Counted from the first letter of the stretch, positions 1 to 8,968 are shown. The stretch: DNA of 64,000 nt from an uncultured Tessaracoccus sp. (GCF_943914565.1 NZ_CALUCN010000001.1:1-64000), one strand, 5' to 3'. Notes: generated by a model from the letters alone, not told the origin. Made by a program: numbers and translations.

Positions 1-58
1 AGTCTGTGAGGTACGGCACCCAACCACGCGGGGACTCTATGTGAGTGTCGTCGCGGTT

Positions 59-88
59 TTGCTCGTCTGGATCCGGCGGTGCTAGCCT
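59..88 (+). promoter_or_regulatory. candidate promoter of tRNA-Tyr
   Basis: TTGCTC at 59-64 and TAGCCT at 83-88 are 18 bp apart, and the tRNA begins 20 nt past the -10. TANNNT is the usual actinobacterial -10. The first 58 bases show no gene. Confidence 0.4.
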
Positions 89-108
89 TGCGGGGCGCAA
101 TCGAGCAC

Positions 109-192
109 GGCAGGTTGCCCGAGTGGCCAAAGGGAGCGGTCTGTAAAACCGTCGCGCGAGCTACGTTGGTTCGAATCCAACACCTGCCACCA
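109..192 (+). tRNA. tRNA-Tyr (GTA)
   Basis: Class II tRNA with a long variable arm. The acceptor stem pairs GGCAGGT (109-115) with ACCTGCC (182-188), the anticodon GTA is at 143-145, the T-arm contains TTCGAATCC, and the 3' CCA is encoded at 190-192. Confidence 0.95.
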
Positions 193-223
193 GACCCCGG
201 ATCGGATGGATCCGGGGTCTTGT
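193..223 (+). terminator. terminator after tRNA-Tyr
   Basis: Perfect 11-bp stem (193-203 with 209-219) and 5-nt loop, followed by the weakly T-rich TTGT. It directly abuts the encoded CCA end, so the tRNA is probably a single-gene unit. Confidence 0.7.
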
Positions 224-278
224 CGTCTCCCCGACGAGGGGCCGGCGGCGGCGCCCCAGAACCGGCGGCGGCACCGAT

Positions 279-308
279 TTGGTGGCGTGGGCGCGAGTCG
301 TGTAAGTT
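279..308 (+). promoter_or_regulatory. candidate promoter of tRNA-Thr/tRNA-Met/rpmG
   Basis: TTGGTG at 279-284 and TAAGTT at 303-308 are 18 bp apart, 12 nt before tRNA-Thr. No terminator lies between the following tRNAs and rpmG, so it probably drives all three. Confidence 0.5.
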
Positions 309-320
309 TGTCCGTCGCTG

Positions 321-392
<72 letters not shown>

Positions 393-420
393 CGGTCCCG
401 GCCATCCGGTCGGGGCACTC

Positions 421-496
421 GACGGGGTAGCTCAGTCGGTAGAGCAAGCGGCTCATAATCGCTGTGTCGCGGGTTCAAGTCCCGCTCTCGTCACCA
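421..496 (+). tRNA. tRNA-Met (CAT)
   Basis: Anticodon CAT at 454-456; GACGGGG (421-427) pairs with TCTCGTC (486-492) using two G-T pairs; CCA is encoded at 494-496. The paired first acceptor base suggests an elongator rather than an initiator. A lysidine-modified tRNA-Ile2 cannot be excluded by eye, but the position just before rpmG is typical of tRNA-Met. Confidence 0.9.
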
Positions 497-543
497 CACC
501 GTAGCGACAACCGAGCGCACGAGCGCAGAGTCAAGGAGACAGC

Positions 544-714
544 ATGGCCAAGAAGGGCGCGGACGTCCGTCCGAAGATCACGCTTGCCTGCACCGAGTGC
601 AAGGAGCGCAACTACATCACCAAGAAGAACCGCCGCAACACGCCGGACCGGCTGGAGCTCAAGAAGTTCTGCCCGCGCTGCCGCACGCACCGTGCGCACC
701 GCGAGACCCGCTGA
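544..714 (+). CDS. rpmG: 50S ribosomal protein L33 (zinc-binding form)
   Basis: 56-residue large-subunit protein L33. Two CxxC pairs (CTEC near residue 16, CPRC near residue 43) mark the zinc-binding C+ form, as opposed to the cysteine-free form many actinobacteria carry elsewhere for zinc limitation. The ATG follows AAGGAGAC at good spacing. It lies 47 nt after tRNA-Met and is followed by a hairpin terminator, so it probably shares a transcript with the two upstream tRNAs. Length and sequence are typical. Confidence 0.95.
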   Translation: MAKKGADVRPKITLACTECKERNYITKKNRRNTPDRLELKKFCPRCRTHRAHRETR

Positions 715-741
715 GCGTCGGTTCCACCGACCCGCATCGAG

Positions 742-768
742 ACGGTCGCCCCTCGGGGCGGCCGTTTC
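742..768 (+). terminator. terminator after rpmG
   Basis: 10-bp stem (742-751 with 756-765, one G-T pair) with a TCTG-type loop and a short T-run. It separates the rpmG transcript from the next promoter, whose -10 is at 782. Confidence 0.65.
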
Positions 769-794
769 TGCGTTTCGGCGCTAGCCTGTGGGGC

Positions 795-1214
795 ATGCCC
801 ATCACCGCCGAGCACGTCGGGACCACGTTCCCGGAGCCGCCCCCGTACGAGGTGAGCCGCGCCAAGATCGCCGAGTTCGCCCGCGCGCTGGGCGACGACA
901 ACCCCGCCTACACCGCCGACGCGCCGGTCGCGCCACCGACGTTCGCGGCCGTGATCGCCGCGCAGGCGTGGGGCTCGCTGTTCGACGACCCCGAGCTCGG
1001 GCTGTCGCTCAGGCGCACGATCCACGCCGAGCAACGCTTCACGTTCCACCGCCCGCTGCGGCCGGGCGACCGCTGCCTCGCCCGCCCGACGATCGAACAG
1101 GTCCGCACGCGCGGCCCGCTCGACGTCGTCACGGTGCTCGTCGAGATCGTCGTCGACGACGACGTGGTCTGCGAGGCCCGTTCCACCCTCATGCACAACC
1201 GCGAGGAGGCATGA
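795..1214 (+). CDS. MaoC N-terminal-like dehydratase subunit (HadA-like)
   Basis: 139-residue hot-dog-fold protein of the MaoC/HadA family. In mycobacteria HadA pairs with HadB to form a (3R)-hydroxyacyl-thioester dehydratase, with HadA stabilising the acyl chain. Here the hydratase-2 region reads ALGDDNPAYT and lacks the catalytic His of the partner, which fits a non-catalytic HadA-type subunit. TAGCCT at 782-787 sits 7 nt before the ATG, so the mRNA is probably leaderless. The stop overlaps the next start (ATGA), as expected for equimolar subunits. The place between rpmG and tRNA-Trp/secE matches hadA of mycobacteria. The substrate is unknown here; mycolic acid synthesis should not be assumed. 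Confidence 0.85.
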   Translation: MPITAEHVGTTFPEPPPYEVSRAKIAEFARALGDDNPAYTADAPVAPPTFAAVIAAQAWGSLFDDPELGLSLRRTIHAEQRFTFHRPLRPGDRCLARPTIEQVRTRGPLDVVTVLVEIVVDDDVVCEARSTLMHNREEA

Positions 1215-1609
1215 TGCAGCCAGGCGACAGCAGGGAGCTGCGGGTCCGCGTGACCCGCGCCGACGTCGTGCGCTACGCCGGCGCGTCCACCGACTTCAAC
1301 GAGATCCACTTCTCCGATCGCGCCGCGGCCGCGCTCGGGTTGCCCGGCGTGCTCGCCCACGGCATGTGGACGCTGGGCGCGGGCCTGCGCGTCGTCACCG
1401 ACTGGGTGGGGGACCCGGCGCGCATCCTCGCCTGCCGCACCCGGTTCACGAAGCCGGTCGTGGTGCCGGACACCGACGAGGGCACCGAGGTGACCTACGT
1501 CGCCACCTGCGAGCGCATCGACGACGGCACGGCCACGCTGCGCCTCACGGCCACCTGCGCGGGCGAGCAGGTGCTGGGCAACGCGACCGTGGAGGTGCGC
1601 CATGACTGA
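1211..1609 (+). CDS. MaoC-type dehydratase catalytic subunit (HadB-like)
   Basis: 132-residue single hot-dog domain. The hydratase-2 signature is visible near residues 22-40: STDFNEIHFSD, supplying the Asp and His of the catalytic dyad. It should carry the chemistry for the HadA-like partner encoded just upstream, dehydrating or hydrating an R-3-hydroxyacyl thioester. Two ATG codons in a row (1211 and 1214) could start it; the first overlaps the upstream stop. Its own stop overlaps the murB start, so hadA-like, hadB-like and murB are translationally coupled. Function follows from family membership and position; the acyl substrate is not visible from sequence. Confidence 0.87.
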   Translation: MMQPGDSRELRVRVTRADVVRYAGASTDFNEIHFSDRAAAALGLPGVLAHGMWTLGAGLRVVTDWVGDPARILACRTRFTKPVVVPDTDEGTEVTYVATCERIDDGTATLRLTATCAGEQVLGNATVEVRHD

Positions 1610-2708
1610 GTGTTCCCTCGAGACCGTCTCGCGCCCGGCGAGCCACGTGCCCGACTGGGACTCGCTCGACCTCGCCGACCACACGACGCTCAGGGTGGGT
1701 GGTCCGGCGAGGCGGTTCGTCGTCGCGCGCACCCCCGACGAGGTGGCCGCCGTGGTCGGGGAGGCCGACGACGCCGACGTGCCGGTGCTGGTCCTGGGCG
1801 GCGGGTCGAACGTGCTCGTCGCCGACGAGGGCTTCGACGGGCTCGTCGTGCAGGTGGGGGTGACCGGCGTGCAGGGCACCGTCTCGGACTGCGGCGGCGC
1901 GGTCATCAAGGTCGGCGCCGGCGAGGTGTGGGACGACTTCGTCGCGCACGCGGTCGGCGAGGGCTGGGTGGGTCCCGAGGCGCTCTCCGGCATCCCCGGC
2001 AGCGTCGGCGCCACCCCGATCCAGAACGTCGGCGCCTACGGGGCCGAGGTCTCGCACTTCGTCTACCAGGTGCGCACGTTCGACCGCGAGACGAAGCAGT
2101 TCCGCACGTTCGCGAACGCCGACTGCGAGTTCGCCTACCGCGACTCGGTGTTCAAGCGCCACCCCGGCCGCTACGTCGTCGTCGAGGTGACGTTCCAGTT
2201 CCGGCTCGGGCACCTCTCGGCGCCGATCCGCTACCAGGAACTCGCGCGCCGGCTCGGCGTCGAGGTGGGTGACCTCGCCGAGGCGTCCCTCGTGCGCGAG
2301 ACCGTCCTCGCCATCCGCGCCGGCAAGGGCATGGTGCTCGACGAGACCGACCACGACACCTGGTCGGCCGGCAGCTTCTTCACCAACCCGATCCTCGACG
2401 CCGACGCGGCCGCGTCGCTGCCCGATGGCGCCCCGCGGTTCCCGGCGGGGGAGGGGCGCGTGAAGACCAGCGCGGCCTGGCTCATCCAGCACTCCGGCTT
2501 CGACAAGGGGCACCGACGTGGGTCCGCCGGGCTCTCCACGAAGCACGTGCTCGCGCTCACCAACCGCGGCGGGGCCACCGCCGCAGAGCTCGTCGGGCTG
2601 GCGCGCGAGGTGCGCGACGGGGTCGAGCGCGCGACGGGCATCCGGCTCCGTCCGGAGGTGAACCTCGTCGGCACGAGCCTCGACGCCGATCCCTCAACCT
2701 CAAGTTGA
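1602..2708 (+). CDS. murB: UDP-N-acetylenolpyruvoylglucosamine reductase
   Basis: 368-residue cytosolic flavoenzyme that reduces UDP-GlcNAc-enolpyruvate to UDP-MurNAc with NADPH, the second committed step of peptidoglycan synthesis. The FAD-binding half has VLGGGSNVLVADEG near residue 66; YRDSVFK near 184 is the type I substrate loop; SAGSFFTNP near 255 carries the catalytic Ser; RPEVNLVG near 350 carries the catalytic Glu. The ATG overlaps the end of the hadB-like gene, so it lies in the same operon. MurB beside hadAB-like genes is seen in other actinobacteria. Slightly longer than many MurB proteins, with all key residues present. Confidence 0.95.
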   Translation: MTECSLETVSRPASHVPDWDSLDLADHTTLRVGGPARRFVVARTPDEVAAVVGEADDADVPVLVLGGGSNVLVADEGFDGLVVQVGVTGVQGTVSDCGGAVIKVGAGEVWDDFVAHAVGEGWVGPEALSGIPGSVGATPIQNVGAYGAEVSHFVYQVRTFDRETKQFRTFANADCEFAYRDSVFKRHPGRYVVVEVTFQFRLGHLSAPIRYQELARRLGVEVGDLAEASLVRETVLAIRAGKGMVLDETDHDTWSAGSFFTNPILDADAAASLPDGAPRFPAGEGRVKTSAAWLIQHSGFDKGHRRGSAGLSTKHVLALTNRGGATAAELVGLAREVRDGVERATGIRLRPEVNLVGTSLDADPSTSS

Positions 2709-2711
2709 GGG
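2691..2711 (+). terminator. hairpin overlapping the murB stop codon
   Basis: CCCTCAAC (2691-2698) and GTTGAGGG (2704-2711) form an 8-bp stem with a 5-nt loop spanning the murB stop. There is no T-run, so it may be a weak terminator or an mRNA-stabilising hairpin. Confidence 0.4.
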
Positions 2712-2772
2712 ACTTCCCCTCGTCACCCCCGGGCGGCTACCCTCGCGATCGACCGAAGTTCGAGGAGGCCCC

Positions 2773-3777
2773 ATGCGTGCACTGCGAGTCTGGCTCGCGA
2801 CGCTGCTCGGCGTCGTGACGCTCGTCGCCGCCGCCCCGACCGCGAACGCCAGCACCCAGACCGACTTCATCCAGTCGCTCGTGAGCGCGGCACAGGAGAA
2901 CCAGCGCACGACGGGCATCCCCGCCTCCGTGACCATCGGCATGGCTGCGCTCGAGACCGGCTGGGGGCGCTCGTCGATGGCGAAGCCGCCCATGAACACC
3001 CTGTTCAACATCAAGTGCACCGCGAAGAAGTCGCCCTACCAGAAGGGCTGCTCCGAGGTGCCCAGCTACGAGTACGACTCCGACGGCGGGCGCTACCTCA
3101 AGGTTTCGGGCTTCCGCACCTACGCCAACACCGGTGACTCGCTGAAGGACTTCGGGCGTTTCCTCACCACCCTCAGCCGCTACAAGGCGGCCTTCAAGTA
3201 CACCAACGACCCCGACCGCTTCGTCCGCGAGGTGCATCGCGGCGGCTACGCCACGGACCCGCGCTACACCGACCTCGTCACCGGCATCATGCGCTCGTAC
3301 AACCTCTACCGCTACGACGTGTCGACGAAGCCGGACCCCGTCGCGCCGACGCCGGCCCCGAAGCGGGACTTCCTCACGCAGACGTACGGGAACCTGAACA
3401 CCAACGTCACCACGCTGCAGCGACTGCTGAACCTGCGCATGGGCCGCAGCATCGTCGAGAACGGCAGCTACGGCTGGCAGACCCAGGACGCCGTCGCCGA
3501 CTTCCAGGCCCAGGTGATGCGCGTGAAGCAGATGTCGGGCGACGCTGACCGCGCGACGTGGCAGCGGCTCGTGCCCACCCTCAAGCAGGGCGACCGGGGC
3601 GGCAACGTCGTCGCGCTGCAGATGGAGCTGCGCTACACCGGCTACGCCACGGTCCCCGTCGACGGGGTGTTCGGCGCGTCGACGCGCGCGGCCGTCGAGG
3701 ACTTCCAGCGCAAGCAGGGTCTGCCCGTGACGGGCACGGCCGCCACGCTCACCTGGGGCCGGATGCTGGGCATGTGA
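2773..3777 (+). CDS. secreted glucosaminidase with two peptidoglycan-binding repeats
   Basis: 334-residue exported cell-wall hydrolase. Residues 1-26 form a Sec signal peptide ending near ANAS. Residues 30-175 match the GH73/FlgJ-like endo-beta-N-acetylglucosaminidase fold, with the probable catalytic Glu in ALETGWG near residue 60 and NTLFNIK downstream. Two PG_binding_1 repeats follow, about 210-265 and 270-332; the second shows VDGVFGASTRAAVEDFQ. AGGAGG precedes the ATG. It should cleave the MurNAc-GlcNAc backbone during growth or separation. Monocistronic by position, between murB and the ABC exporter genes. FlgJ homology does not imply flagella. Confidence 0.88.
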   Translation: MRALRVWLATLLGVVTLVAAAPTANASTQTDFIQSLVSAAQENQRTTGIPASVTIGMAALETGWGRSSMAKPPMNTLFNIKCTAKKSPYQKGCSEVPSYEYDSDGGRYLKVSGFRTYANTGDSLKDFGRFLTTLSRYKAAFKYTNDPDRFVREVHRGGYATDPRYTDLVTGIMRSYNLYRYDVSTKPDPVAPTPAPKRDFLTQTYGNLNTNVTTLQRLLNLRMGRSIVENGSYGWQTQDAVADFQAQVMRVKQMSGDADRATWQRLVPTLKQGDRGGNVVALQMELRYTGYATVPVDGVFGASTRAAVEDFQRKQGLPVTGTAATLTWGRMLGM

Positions 3778-3814
3778 GACGCCGCCGTCGCGGCGCCCGG
3801 GTAGGCTGCTGACG

Positions 3815-5584
3815 ATGCCCGCGACCCGCTCCGACACCACGCGCCGCCCGGCCATCCTGCGCATGCTGCGCTACGTCCGGCCGTACTGGCCGACGTTCGC
3901 GTTCATCCTCGTGCTCACCCCCGTCGGGGTGCTCATGGCGGTGTCGATCCCGATGCTGCTGGGGCGCATCGTCGACGGGCCCATCGCCGACCGCGACGTC
4001 CGCGGGCTGCTGCTCGGCGCCGGGCTCGTGCTGCTCGCCGGCCTGACCGAGGCAGCGACGAACTTCACCAGGCGGTGGCTGATGTCGGACGCGACCAGCC
4101 GGATCGAGGCGACGATCCGCTTCGACCTGTTCGACAAGCTGCAGGCGCTGCCGATGGCGTTCCACAAGCGCTGGGAGTCCGGGCAGCTGCTGAGCCGCAT
4201 CATGAGCGACCTGGGGCTGCTGCGCCGGTTCATGTCGTTCGGGCTGCTCATGCTCATCATGGACTCGCTGCGCATCGTGGTGGTGCTCGCGATCATGGTC
4301 TCGATGTACTGGGAGCTGGGGCTCGTCGTACTGGTGCTCATCGTGCCCGTGGTGATCATCACCCGCAGGCTCGTGGTGCGCTCGACGCGCATCTCCCGCG
4401 AGGTGCAGGACGCCACCGGCGACGTCGCGAGCCTCGCGGAGGAATCGCTCCACGGCGTGCGCGTCATCCGCTCGTTCGGCAGGCAACGGCACGCGTTCGA
4501 GCAGTTCGACGTCGGCGCGCGTCGGCTGCGTGACCTCGGCATCCGCCGGATGAACCTGTCCTCGGTGCTGTGGACCCTGCTCGAGGTGTTCCCCAACGTG
4601 CTGCTCGTGGTCATCTCGGGCGGTGCCGCCGTCGCCGCCGCGAACGGCCTGCTCTCGCTCGGCGAGGTCGTCGCGTTCGTCACACTGCTGCTGTCGATCG
4701 CCTGGCCCGTCGGCGCGCTCGGCTTCCTGCTCAGCTTCGCCGGCGAGGCCGTCGCCGCGGCGAACCGCGTCGCGGAGGTCTTCGACGAACCCGTCACGAT
4801 CCGCTCGGGCACGCGGCGCATCCGGAAGCCGCGCGGCCGGCTGGTGTTCGAGGACGTGTGCTTCCAGTTCGACGACGCGTCGATCGCGACGCTCGAGGAC
4901 TTCAACCTGACGATCGAGCCGGGCGAGACCGTCGCGCTCGTGGGCGGGACGGGCTCCGGGAAGTCCACCGTCGTCGAGCTCATCCCCAGGCTGCTCGACG
5001 TCACGGGCGGGCGCATCACCCTGGACGGGGTCGACGTCCGTGAACTCGAGCTCGGCCAGCTGCGCAGCCTGATCGGCACCGCGTTCGAGGAGCCGATCCT
5101 GTTCTCGATGTCCGCCCGCGAGAACCTCACGCTCGGCCGCCCGGACGCCACCGATGCGGAGATCGACGAGGCGCTGCGCGTCGCGCGGGCCGAGTTCGTC
5201 CACGACCTGCCCTGGGGCCTCGACACGCGACTGGGGGAGCAGGGGCTCAGCCTCTCCGGTGGGCAGCGGCAACGACTCGCGCTCGCGCGGGCGCTGCTCG
5301 TGCGCCCGACGGTCCTCGTGCTCGACGACACCCTCTCCGCGCTCGACATCCACACCGAGGCCGAGGTCGAGGAGGCGCTGCGCTCGACGCTCACCGGCGT
5401 GACCGGGATCGTCGTCGCGCACCGCGCCTCGACGGTGCTGCTGGCCGACCGGGTCGCGATGCTCGTCGACGGGCGGATCGCCCACACCGGCACGCACCCC
5501 GAGCTGCTGCGCACCGTGCCCGAGTATCGCGAGCTGCTCTCGGCGGACTACCGGATCGAGCCCGGGATGGAGGTGCGTCGATGA
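3815..5584 (+). CDS. heterodimeric ABC exporter, subunit with degenerate ATPase site
   Basis: 589-residue half transporter: six-helix type IV transmembrane domain (about 20-320) fused to an ATPase. Walker A VGGTGSGKST is near 376, signature LSGGQRQR near 481, Walker B ends in LDDTLSALD near 500, H-loop AHRAS near 534. The usual Walker B catalytic Glu is Asp, the hallmark of the non-hydrolysing site of heterodimeric exporters such as TM287/288 or BmrCD. TAGGCT at 3802-3807 is 7 nt before the ATG, suggesting a leaderless mRNA. The stop overlaps the partner's start. Substrate unknown; drugs, lipids or peptides are all possible. Confidence 0.88.
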   Translation: MPATRSDTTRRPAILRMLRYVRPYWPTFAFILVLTPVGVLMAVSIPMLLGRIVDGPIADRDVRGLLLGAGLVLLAGLTEAATNFTRRWLMSDATSRIEATIRFDLFDKLQALPMAFHKRWESGQLLSRIMSDLGLLRRFMSFGLLMLIMDSLRIVVVLAIMVSMYWELGLVVLVLIVPVVIITRRLVVRSTRISREVQDATGDVASLAEESLHGVRVIRSFGRQRHAFEQFDVGARRLRDLGIRRMNLSSVLWTLLEVFPNVLLVVISGGAAVAAANGLLSLGEVVAFVTLLLSIAWPVGALGFLLSFAGEAVAAANRVAEVFDEPVTIRSGTRRIRKPRGRLVFEDVCFQFDDASIATLEDFNLTIEPGETVALVGGTGSGKSTVVELIPRLLDVTGGRITLDGVDVRELELGQLRSLIGTAFEEPILFSMSARENLTLGRPDATDAEIDEALRVARAEFVHDLPWGLDTRLGEQGLSLSGGQRQRLALARALLVRPTVLVLDDTLSALDIHTEAEVEEALRSTLTGVTGIVVAHRASTVLLADRVAMLVDGRIAHTGTHPELLRTVPEYRELLSADYRIEPGMEVRR

Positions 5585-7398
5585 GCACCGACACCGAGGC
5601 CTGGCGCGGCAAGCGGCAGGAGGTCCCCGAGGAGCGCGACGCCACCATCGCCCTGCGCCCCGCGAGCCGGACGTTGCTCGTCGAGCTCGTCCGTCCCTAC
5701 AAATGGGTGGGGCTGGGGCTCGTCGTCGCGGTGATCGCCGCGTCCGGCGCGGCGCTCGCGATCCCGTACCTCGTGCAGCAGGTCCTCGACGTCGGCATGC
5801 CGCGGCTCGCGGCGGGTGAGGGCCGGACGCTCACCTGGCTGCTCGTCGCGATGTCCGTCGCGGTGGTGGTGCAGGTGATCGGCCGGGTCTGGTTCATCCG
5901 CGGCTCCGGCCGGGCCGGCAACGGCCTCCTGCTCACGCTGCGCCGCCGGTTGTACCAGCAGTTCCAGCGCCTGTCGGTGGGCTTCCACGACCAGTACACC
6001 TCCGGCCGCGCCATCTCGCGCATGACCTCCGACGTCGAGGCGGTCCAGGAACTCGTCATGCACGGGCTCGACGTCGTCGTCGCGTCGGGCCTGGCCATCG
6101 TCGGCTCGACGGTGCTCCTGCTCGTGCTCGACTGGCGACTCGCGCTGTGGGCCTTCCTCACCTACCCGCTCATCCTCGCGCTGCTCGTGTGGTTCGCGAA
6201 GGCCTCGACCGCAAGGTTCCGGGTGGTGCGCACGAAGTCGGCGACGACGATCGTCCAGTTCGTCGAGACCATGACCGGCATCAAGGCGGTCCAGGCGTTC
6301 CGTCGCGAGGGGCGCTCGCGGGAGCAGTTCCAGCAGGTGGCCACCGAGTACCGCGACGCGAACATCGCCGCGATGCGGGTGTTCGCCCGCGCGATGCCCG
6401 GCTTCCAGCTCGTCGGGCACCTGGGCACGGTCATCGTCGTGCTCGCGGGGGGTTGGATGGTGCTGGGCGGCGACCTCACCGTCGGCGTGATGGCCGCGTT
6501 CGTGCTGTACCTGCGTATGTTCTTCGACCCGATGCAGGACATCGGCCAGTTCGTCTCGTCGCTGCAGTCGGCGCTGACCGCGCTCGAGAAGGTGGCGAGC
6601 GTCATGGCCGAGGTGCCGCAGGTGGCCGACCCGGAGCACCCGGTCGCGCTCCCGTCGGCGCACGGCGAGGTGCGGTTCGAGGACGTGCACTTCGGCTACG
6701 TCGAGGGTCGGACGGTGCTTCCGGGCCTCGACCTCACCGTGCCGGCCGGGCAGACGGTGGCACTCGTCGGCACCACCGGGGCGGGCAAGACGACGATCGC
6801 GAAGCTCGTCGCCCGCTTCCACGACCCGCAGGAGGGCCGCGTGCGGCTGGACGGCGTCGATCTGCGCGACCTCGAGGAGACGACCCTGCGCCGGCACGTG
6901 ACGCTGCTCACGCAGGAGAACGTCATCTTCGGCGGCACGATCGCAGAGAACATCGCCTTCGGTCGCCCCGGCGCGACGCGGGCCGAGATCGAGCGCGCCG
7001 CTGAGGTCGTCGGTGCCGACGGGTTCATCCGTCGGATGCCGGACGGCTACGACACCGACACCGGCAAGCGCGGCTCCCGGTTGTCTGCGGGGGAGCGGCA
7101 ACTCGTCGCGTTCGCGCGGGTCGTGCTCGCCGACCCCGCCGTCCTGATCCTCGACGAGGCCACCAGCTCGCTCGACATCCCCAGCGAGCGGCTCGTGCAG
7201 GCGGCGCTCGACACGATCCTCGCCGACCGCACGGCGATCATCATCGCCCACCGGCTCTCGACCGTGGAGATCGCCGACCGCGTCCTCGTGCTCCAGCACG
7301 GGCGGGTGATCGAGGACGGCGCACCCGACGAGCTCGTCGCCGGCGGCGAGGGCGCCTACGCAGCACTGCACCGGGCATGGATCGACTCCCTGGCCTGA
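5581..7398 (+). CDS. heterodimeric ABC exporter, catalytic ATPase subunit
   Basis: 605-residue partner of the preceding gene, with the same layout: six-helix transmembrane domain (about 35-335) and an ATPase. Walker A VGTTGAGKTT near 395, Walker B LILDEATSSLD near 521 with an intact catalytic Glu, H-loop AHRLST near 556. Its signature is altered to LSAGERQ, whereas the partner keeps LSGGQ. This is the complementary degeneration expected: this Walker B pairs with the partner's consensus signature to form the one competent site. ATGA overlap with the upstream gene. A short C-terminal stretch follows the ATPase. Export direction is inferred from the fold; cargo is unknown. Confidence 0.88.
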   Translation: MSTDTEAWRGKRQEVPEERDATIALRPASRTLLVELVRPYKWVGLGLVVAVIAASGAALAIPYLVQQVLDVGMPRLAAGEGRTLTWLLVAMSVAVVVQVIGRVWFIRGSGRAGNGLLLTLRRRLYQQFQRLSVGFHDQYTSGRAISRMTSDVEAVQELVMHGLDVVVASGLAIVGSTVLLLVLDWRLALWAFLTYPLILALLVWFAKASTARFRVVRTKSATTIVQFVETMTGIKAVQAFRREGRSREQFQQVATEYRDANIAAMRVFARAMPGFQLVGHLGTVIVVLAGGWMVLGGDLTVGVMAAFVLYLRMFFDPMQDIGQFVSSLQSALTALEKVASVMAEVPQVADPEHPVALPSAHGEVRFEDVHFGYVEGRTVLPGLDLTVPAGQTVALVGTTGAGKTTIAKLVARFHDPQEGRVRLDGVDLRDLEETTLRRHVTLLTQENVIFGGTIAENIAFGRPGATRAEIERAAEVVGADGFIRRMPDGYDTDTGKRGSRLSAGERQLVAFARVVLADPAVLILDEATSSLDIPSERLVQAALDTILADRTAIIIAHRLSTVEIADRVLVLQHGRVIEDGAPDELVAGGEGAYAALHRAWIDSLA

Positions 7399-7426
7399 GC
7401 GGCGCGGGCGAGGGCCCGACGCCGGG

Positions 7427-7456
7427 TTTCTCACCCGCGGGAATACCGGCTATAGT
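7427..7456 (+). promoter_or_regulatory. candidate promoter of tRNA-Trp/secE
   Basis: TATAGT at 7451-7456 is a good -10; the -35 (TTTCTC, 7427-7432, 18 bp spacing) is weak. It would start transcription about 50 nt before tRNA-Trp. The remainder of 7399-7515 shows no gene. Confidence 0.35.
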
Positions 7457-7515
7457 TGGACCTCGGCAATCGAATTGTCGACGCCGAGCTGTCCCCACGC
7501 AGCGACGCGGCCCGA

Positions 7516-7588
<73 letters not shown>

Positions 7589-7669
7589 CGAAGTGGACTC
7601 GCGTCCACTCGTGCGCCTTGCGGCACTTCGCCGTGAGGCCTTGTATTTGTCAGCGAAAGGGACCCCACC

Positions 7670-8134
7670 GTGAGCGATAGGTCGCCCGAGGAGACGCCGG
7701 AGGAGACTCCGCTCGATCCGCCCACCGGCGACGCCACGTCCGATGCGCAGGCCCCTGACGCGGACCGGGACGCGACCGCCGACGACACGGTGATCGAGGA
7801 GCTCGAGCAGGACCTTCCCGCCGACGACACCCCCCGTGCGGCCAAGCCCATCAAGCGGCGCACCGCGCAGGCTCCGGTGCGGAAGAGCGCCCCCACACGC
7901 AAGCGTCGGGACGCCGCCACCGAGCACGAGGATCCCTACAAGGCCAAGAACCCGTCGCACTTCGTCCGGCAGTCGGTCGGTGAGCTCAAGAAGGTCGTGT
8001 GGCCGACCTGGGCGCAACTGGTCGCCTACTTCGCGGCGGTGCTGGTGTTCGTGCTGTTCATCATCCTGTTCGTGAGTCTGCTCGACACCTTCTTCGGATG
8101 GGGCCTGCTGAAGATCCTAGGGAGCAATGGATGA
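7670..8134 (+). CDS. secE: preprotein translocase subunit SecE
   Basis: 154-residue inner-membrane component of SecYEG. The last 60 residues are the SecE domain: amphipathic helix with [13 protein letters not shown], then one transmembrane helix (about 120-145). The first 85 residues are a long acidic, Pro/Asp/Thr-rich extension followed by a basic patch; actinobacterial SecE often has such an extension but its role is not established. GTG start after GAAAGGGA. The stop overlaps the nusG start (ATGA), the near-universal secE-nusG pairing. Confidence 0.95.
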   Translation: MSDRSPEETPEETPLDPPTGDATSDAQAPDADRDATADDTVIEELEQDLPADDTPRAAKPIKRRTAQAPVRKSAPTRKRRDAATEHEDPYKAKNPSHFVRQSVGELKKVVWPTWAQLVAYFAAVLVFVLFIILFVSLLDTFFGWGLLKILGSNG

Positions 8135-8958
8135 CTGAGTACCACGACCACGACGAGAACGACTTCGAGATCGATCTCGGCGAGATCGAGCGCGAGGAGC
8201 CCACCGACGACGAAGTGGAGATCGACCTCGGCCTCGACGACGAGCCCACCCCCGCCCCCGCGGAGCCCGAGATCGACCTCGGCCTCGACGAGGAGGAGGA
8301 CGACGAGGAGGACGCCCCCGGCGCCGACCTCGACGAGGCGATCGAGCAGGCCATGGCCGAGCTCCGCGCGGAGTACGAGGGCAAGTTCGGCGACTGGTAC
8401 GCGGTGCACACCTACTCCGGCATGGAGAACCGCGTGCGACAGAACATCGAGGCCCGCGCCGAGTCGATGGCCGACCGCGGCGGCGACGACATCTTCGAGG
8501 TGATCGTCCCCACCGAGGACGTCGTCGAGGTGCGCAACAACAACCGCAAGACGGTCACTCGAAGCGTCCTGCCCGGCTACGTGTTCGTGCGCATGGACAT
8601 GACCGACGAGTCGTGGGGCGTCGTGCACCACACCCCGTCGGTGACCGGGTTCGTCGGCAGCGGCCAGACGCCCGTGCCGCTGTCCGTCGACGAGGTGCTG
8701 AAGATGCTCGCACCGTCGGTCCAGGCGCGCGTCACCGCGGAGCACGCCGGCCAGCAGCCGAAGCAGCCCAAGAAGCTCGAGGTCGTCGACTTCGAGCTCG
8801 GCGACTCCGTCATGGTCACGGACGGCCCCTTCACCGGCGTCCACGCGACCATCACCGAGATCAACGCCAACACCCAGCGGCTTCGCGCCCTGGTCGAGAT
8901 CCTCGGCCGCGAGACCCCTGTCGACCTCGAATTCCGTCAGGTCAGCAAGGTCGTCTAA
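8131..8958 (+). CDS. nusG: transcription termination/antitermination factor NusG
   Basis: 275 residues. The NGN domain (about 88-195, beginning [20 protein letters not shown]) binds the RNA polymerase clamp; the KOW domain (about 215-275, with [14 protein letters not shown]) contacts Rho or ribosomal protein S10. The first 70 residues form a strongly acidic tail with three copies of EIDLG (two extended to EIDLGLD). Acidic NusG extensions are common in actinobacteria; the repeated motif is notable. Translationally coupled to secE, with rplK and rplA downstream. Typical in all other respects. Confidence 0.95.
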   Translation: MTEYHDHDENDFEIDLGEIEREEPTDDEVEIDLGLDDEPTPAPAEPEIDLGLDEEEDDEEDAPGADLDEAIEQAMAELRAEYEGKFGDWYAVHTYSGMENRVRQNIEARAESMADRGGDDIFEVIVPTEDVVEVRNNNRKTVTRSVLPGYVFVRMDMTDESWGVVHHTPSVTGFVGSGQTPVPLSVDEVLKMLAPSVQARVTAEHAGQQPKQPKKLEVVDFELGDSVMVTDGPFTGVHATITEINANTQRLRALVEILGRETPVDLEFRQVSKVV

Positions 8959-8968
8959 AGTAGGGCGT

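Noticed and set aside
2691..2711. MerR/SoxR-type operator
   Set aside because: It overlaps the murB stop and is followed by a gene with no regulator nearby; a simple hairpin is more likely.
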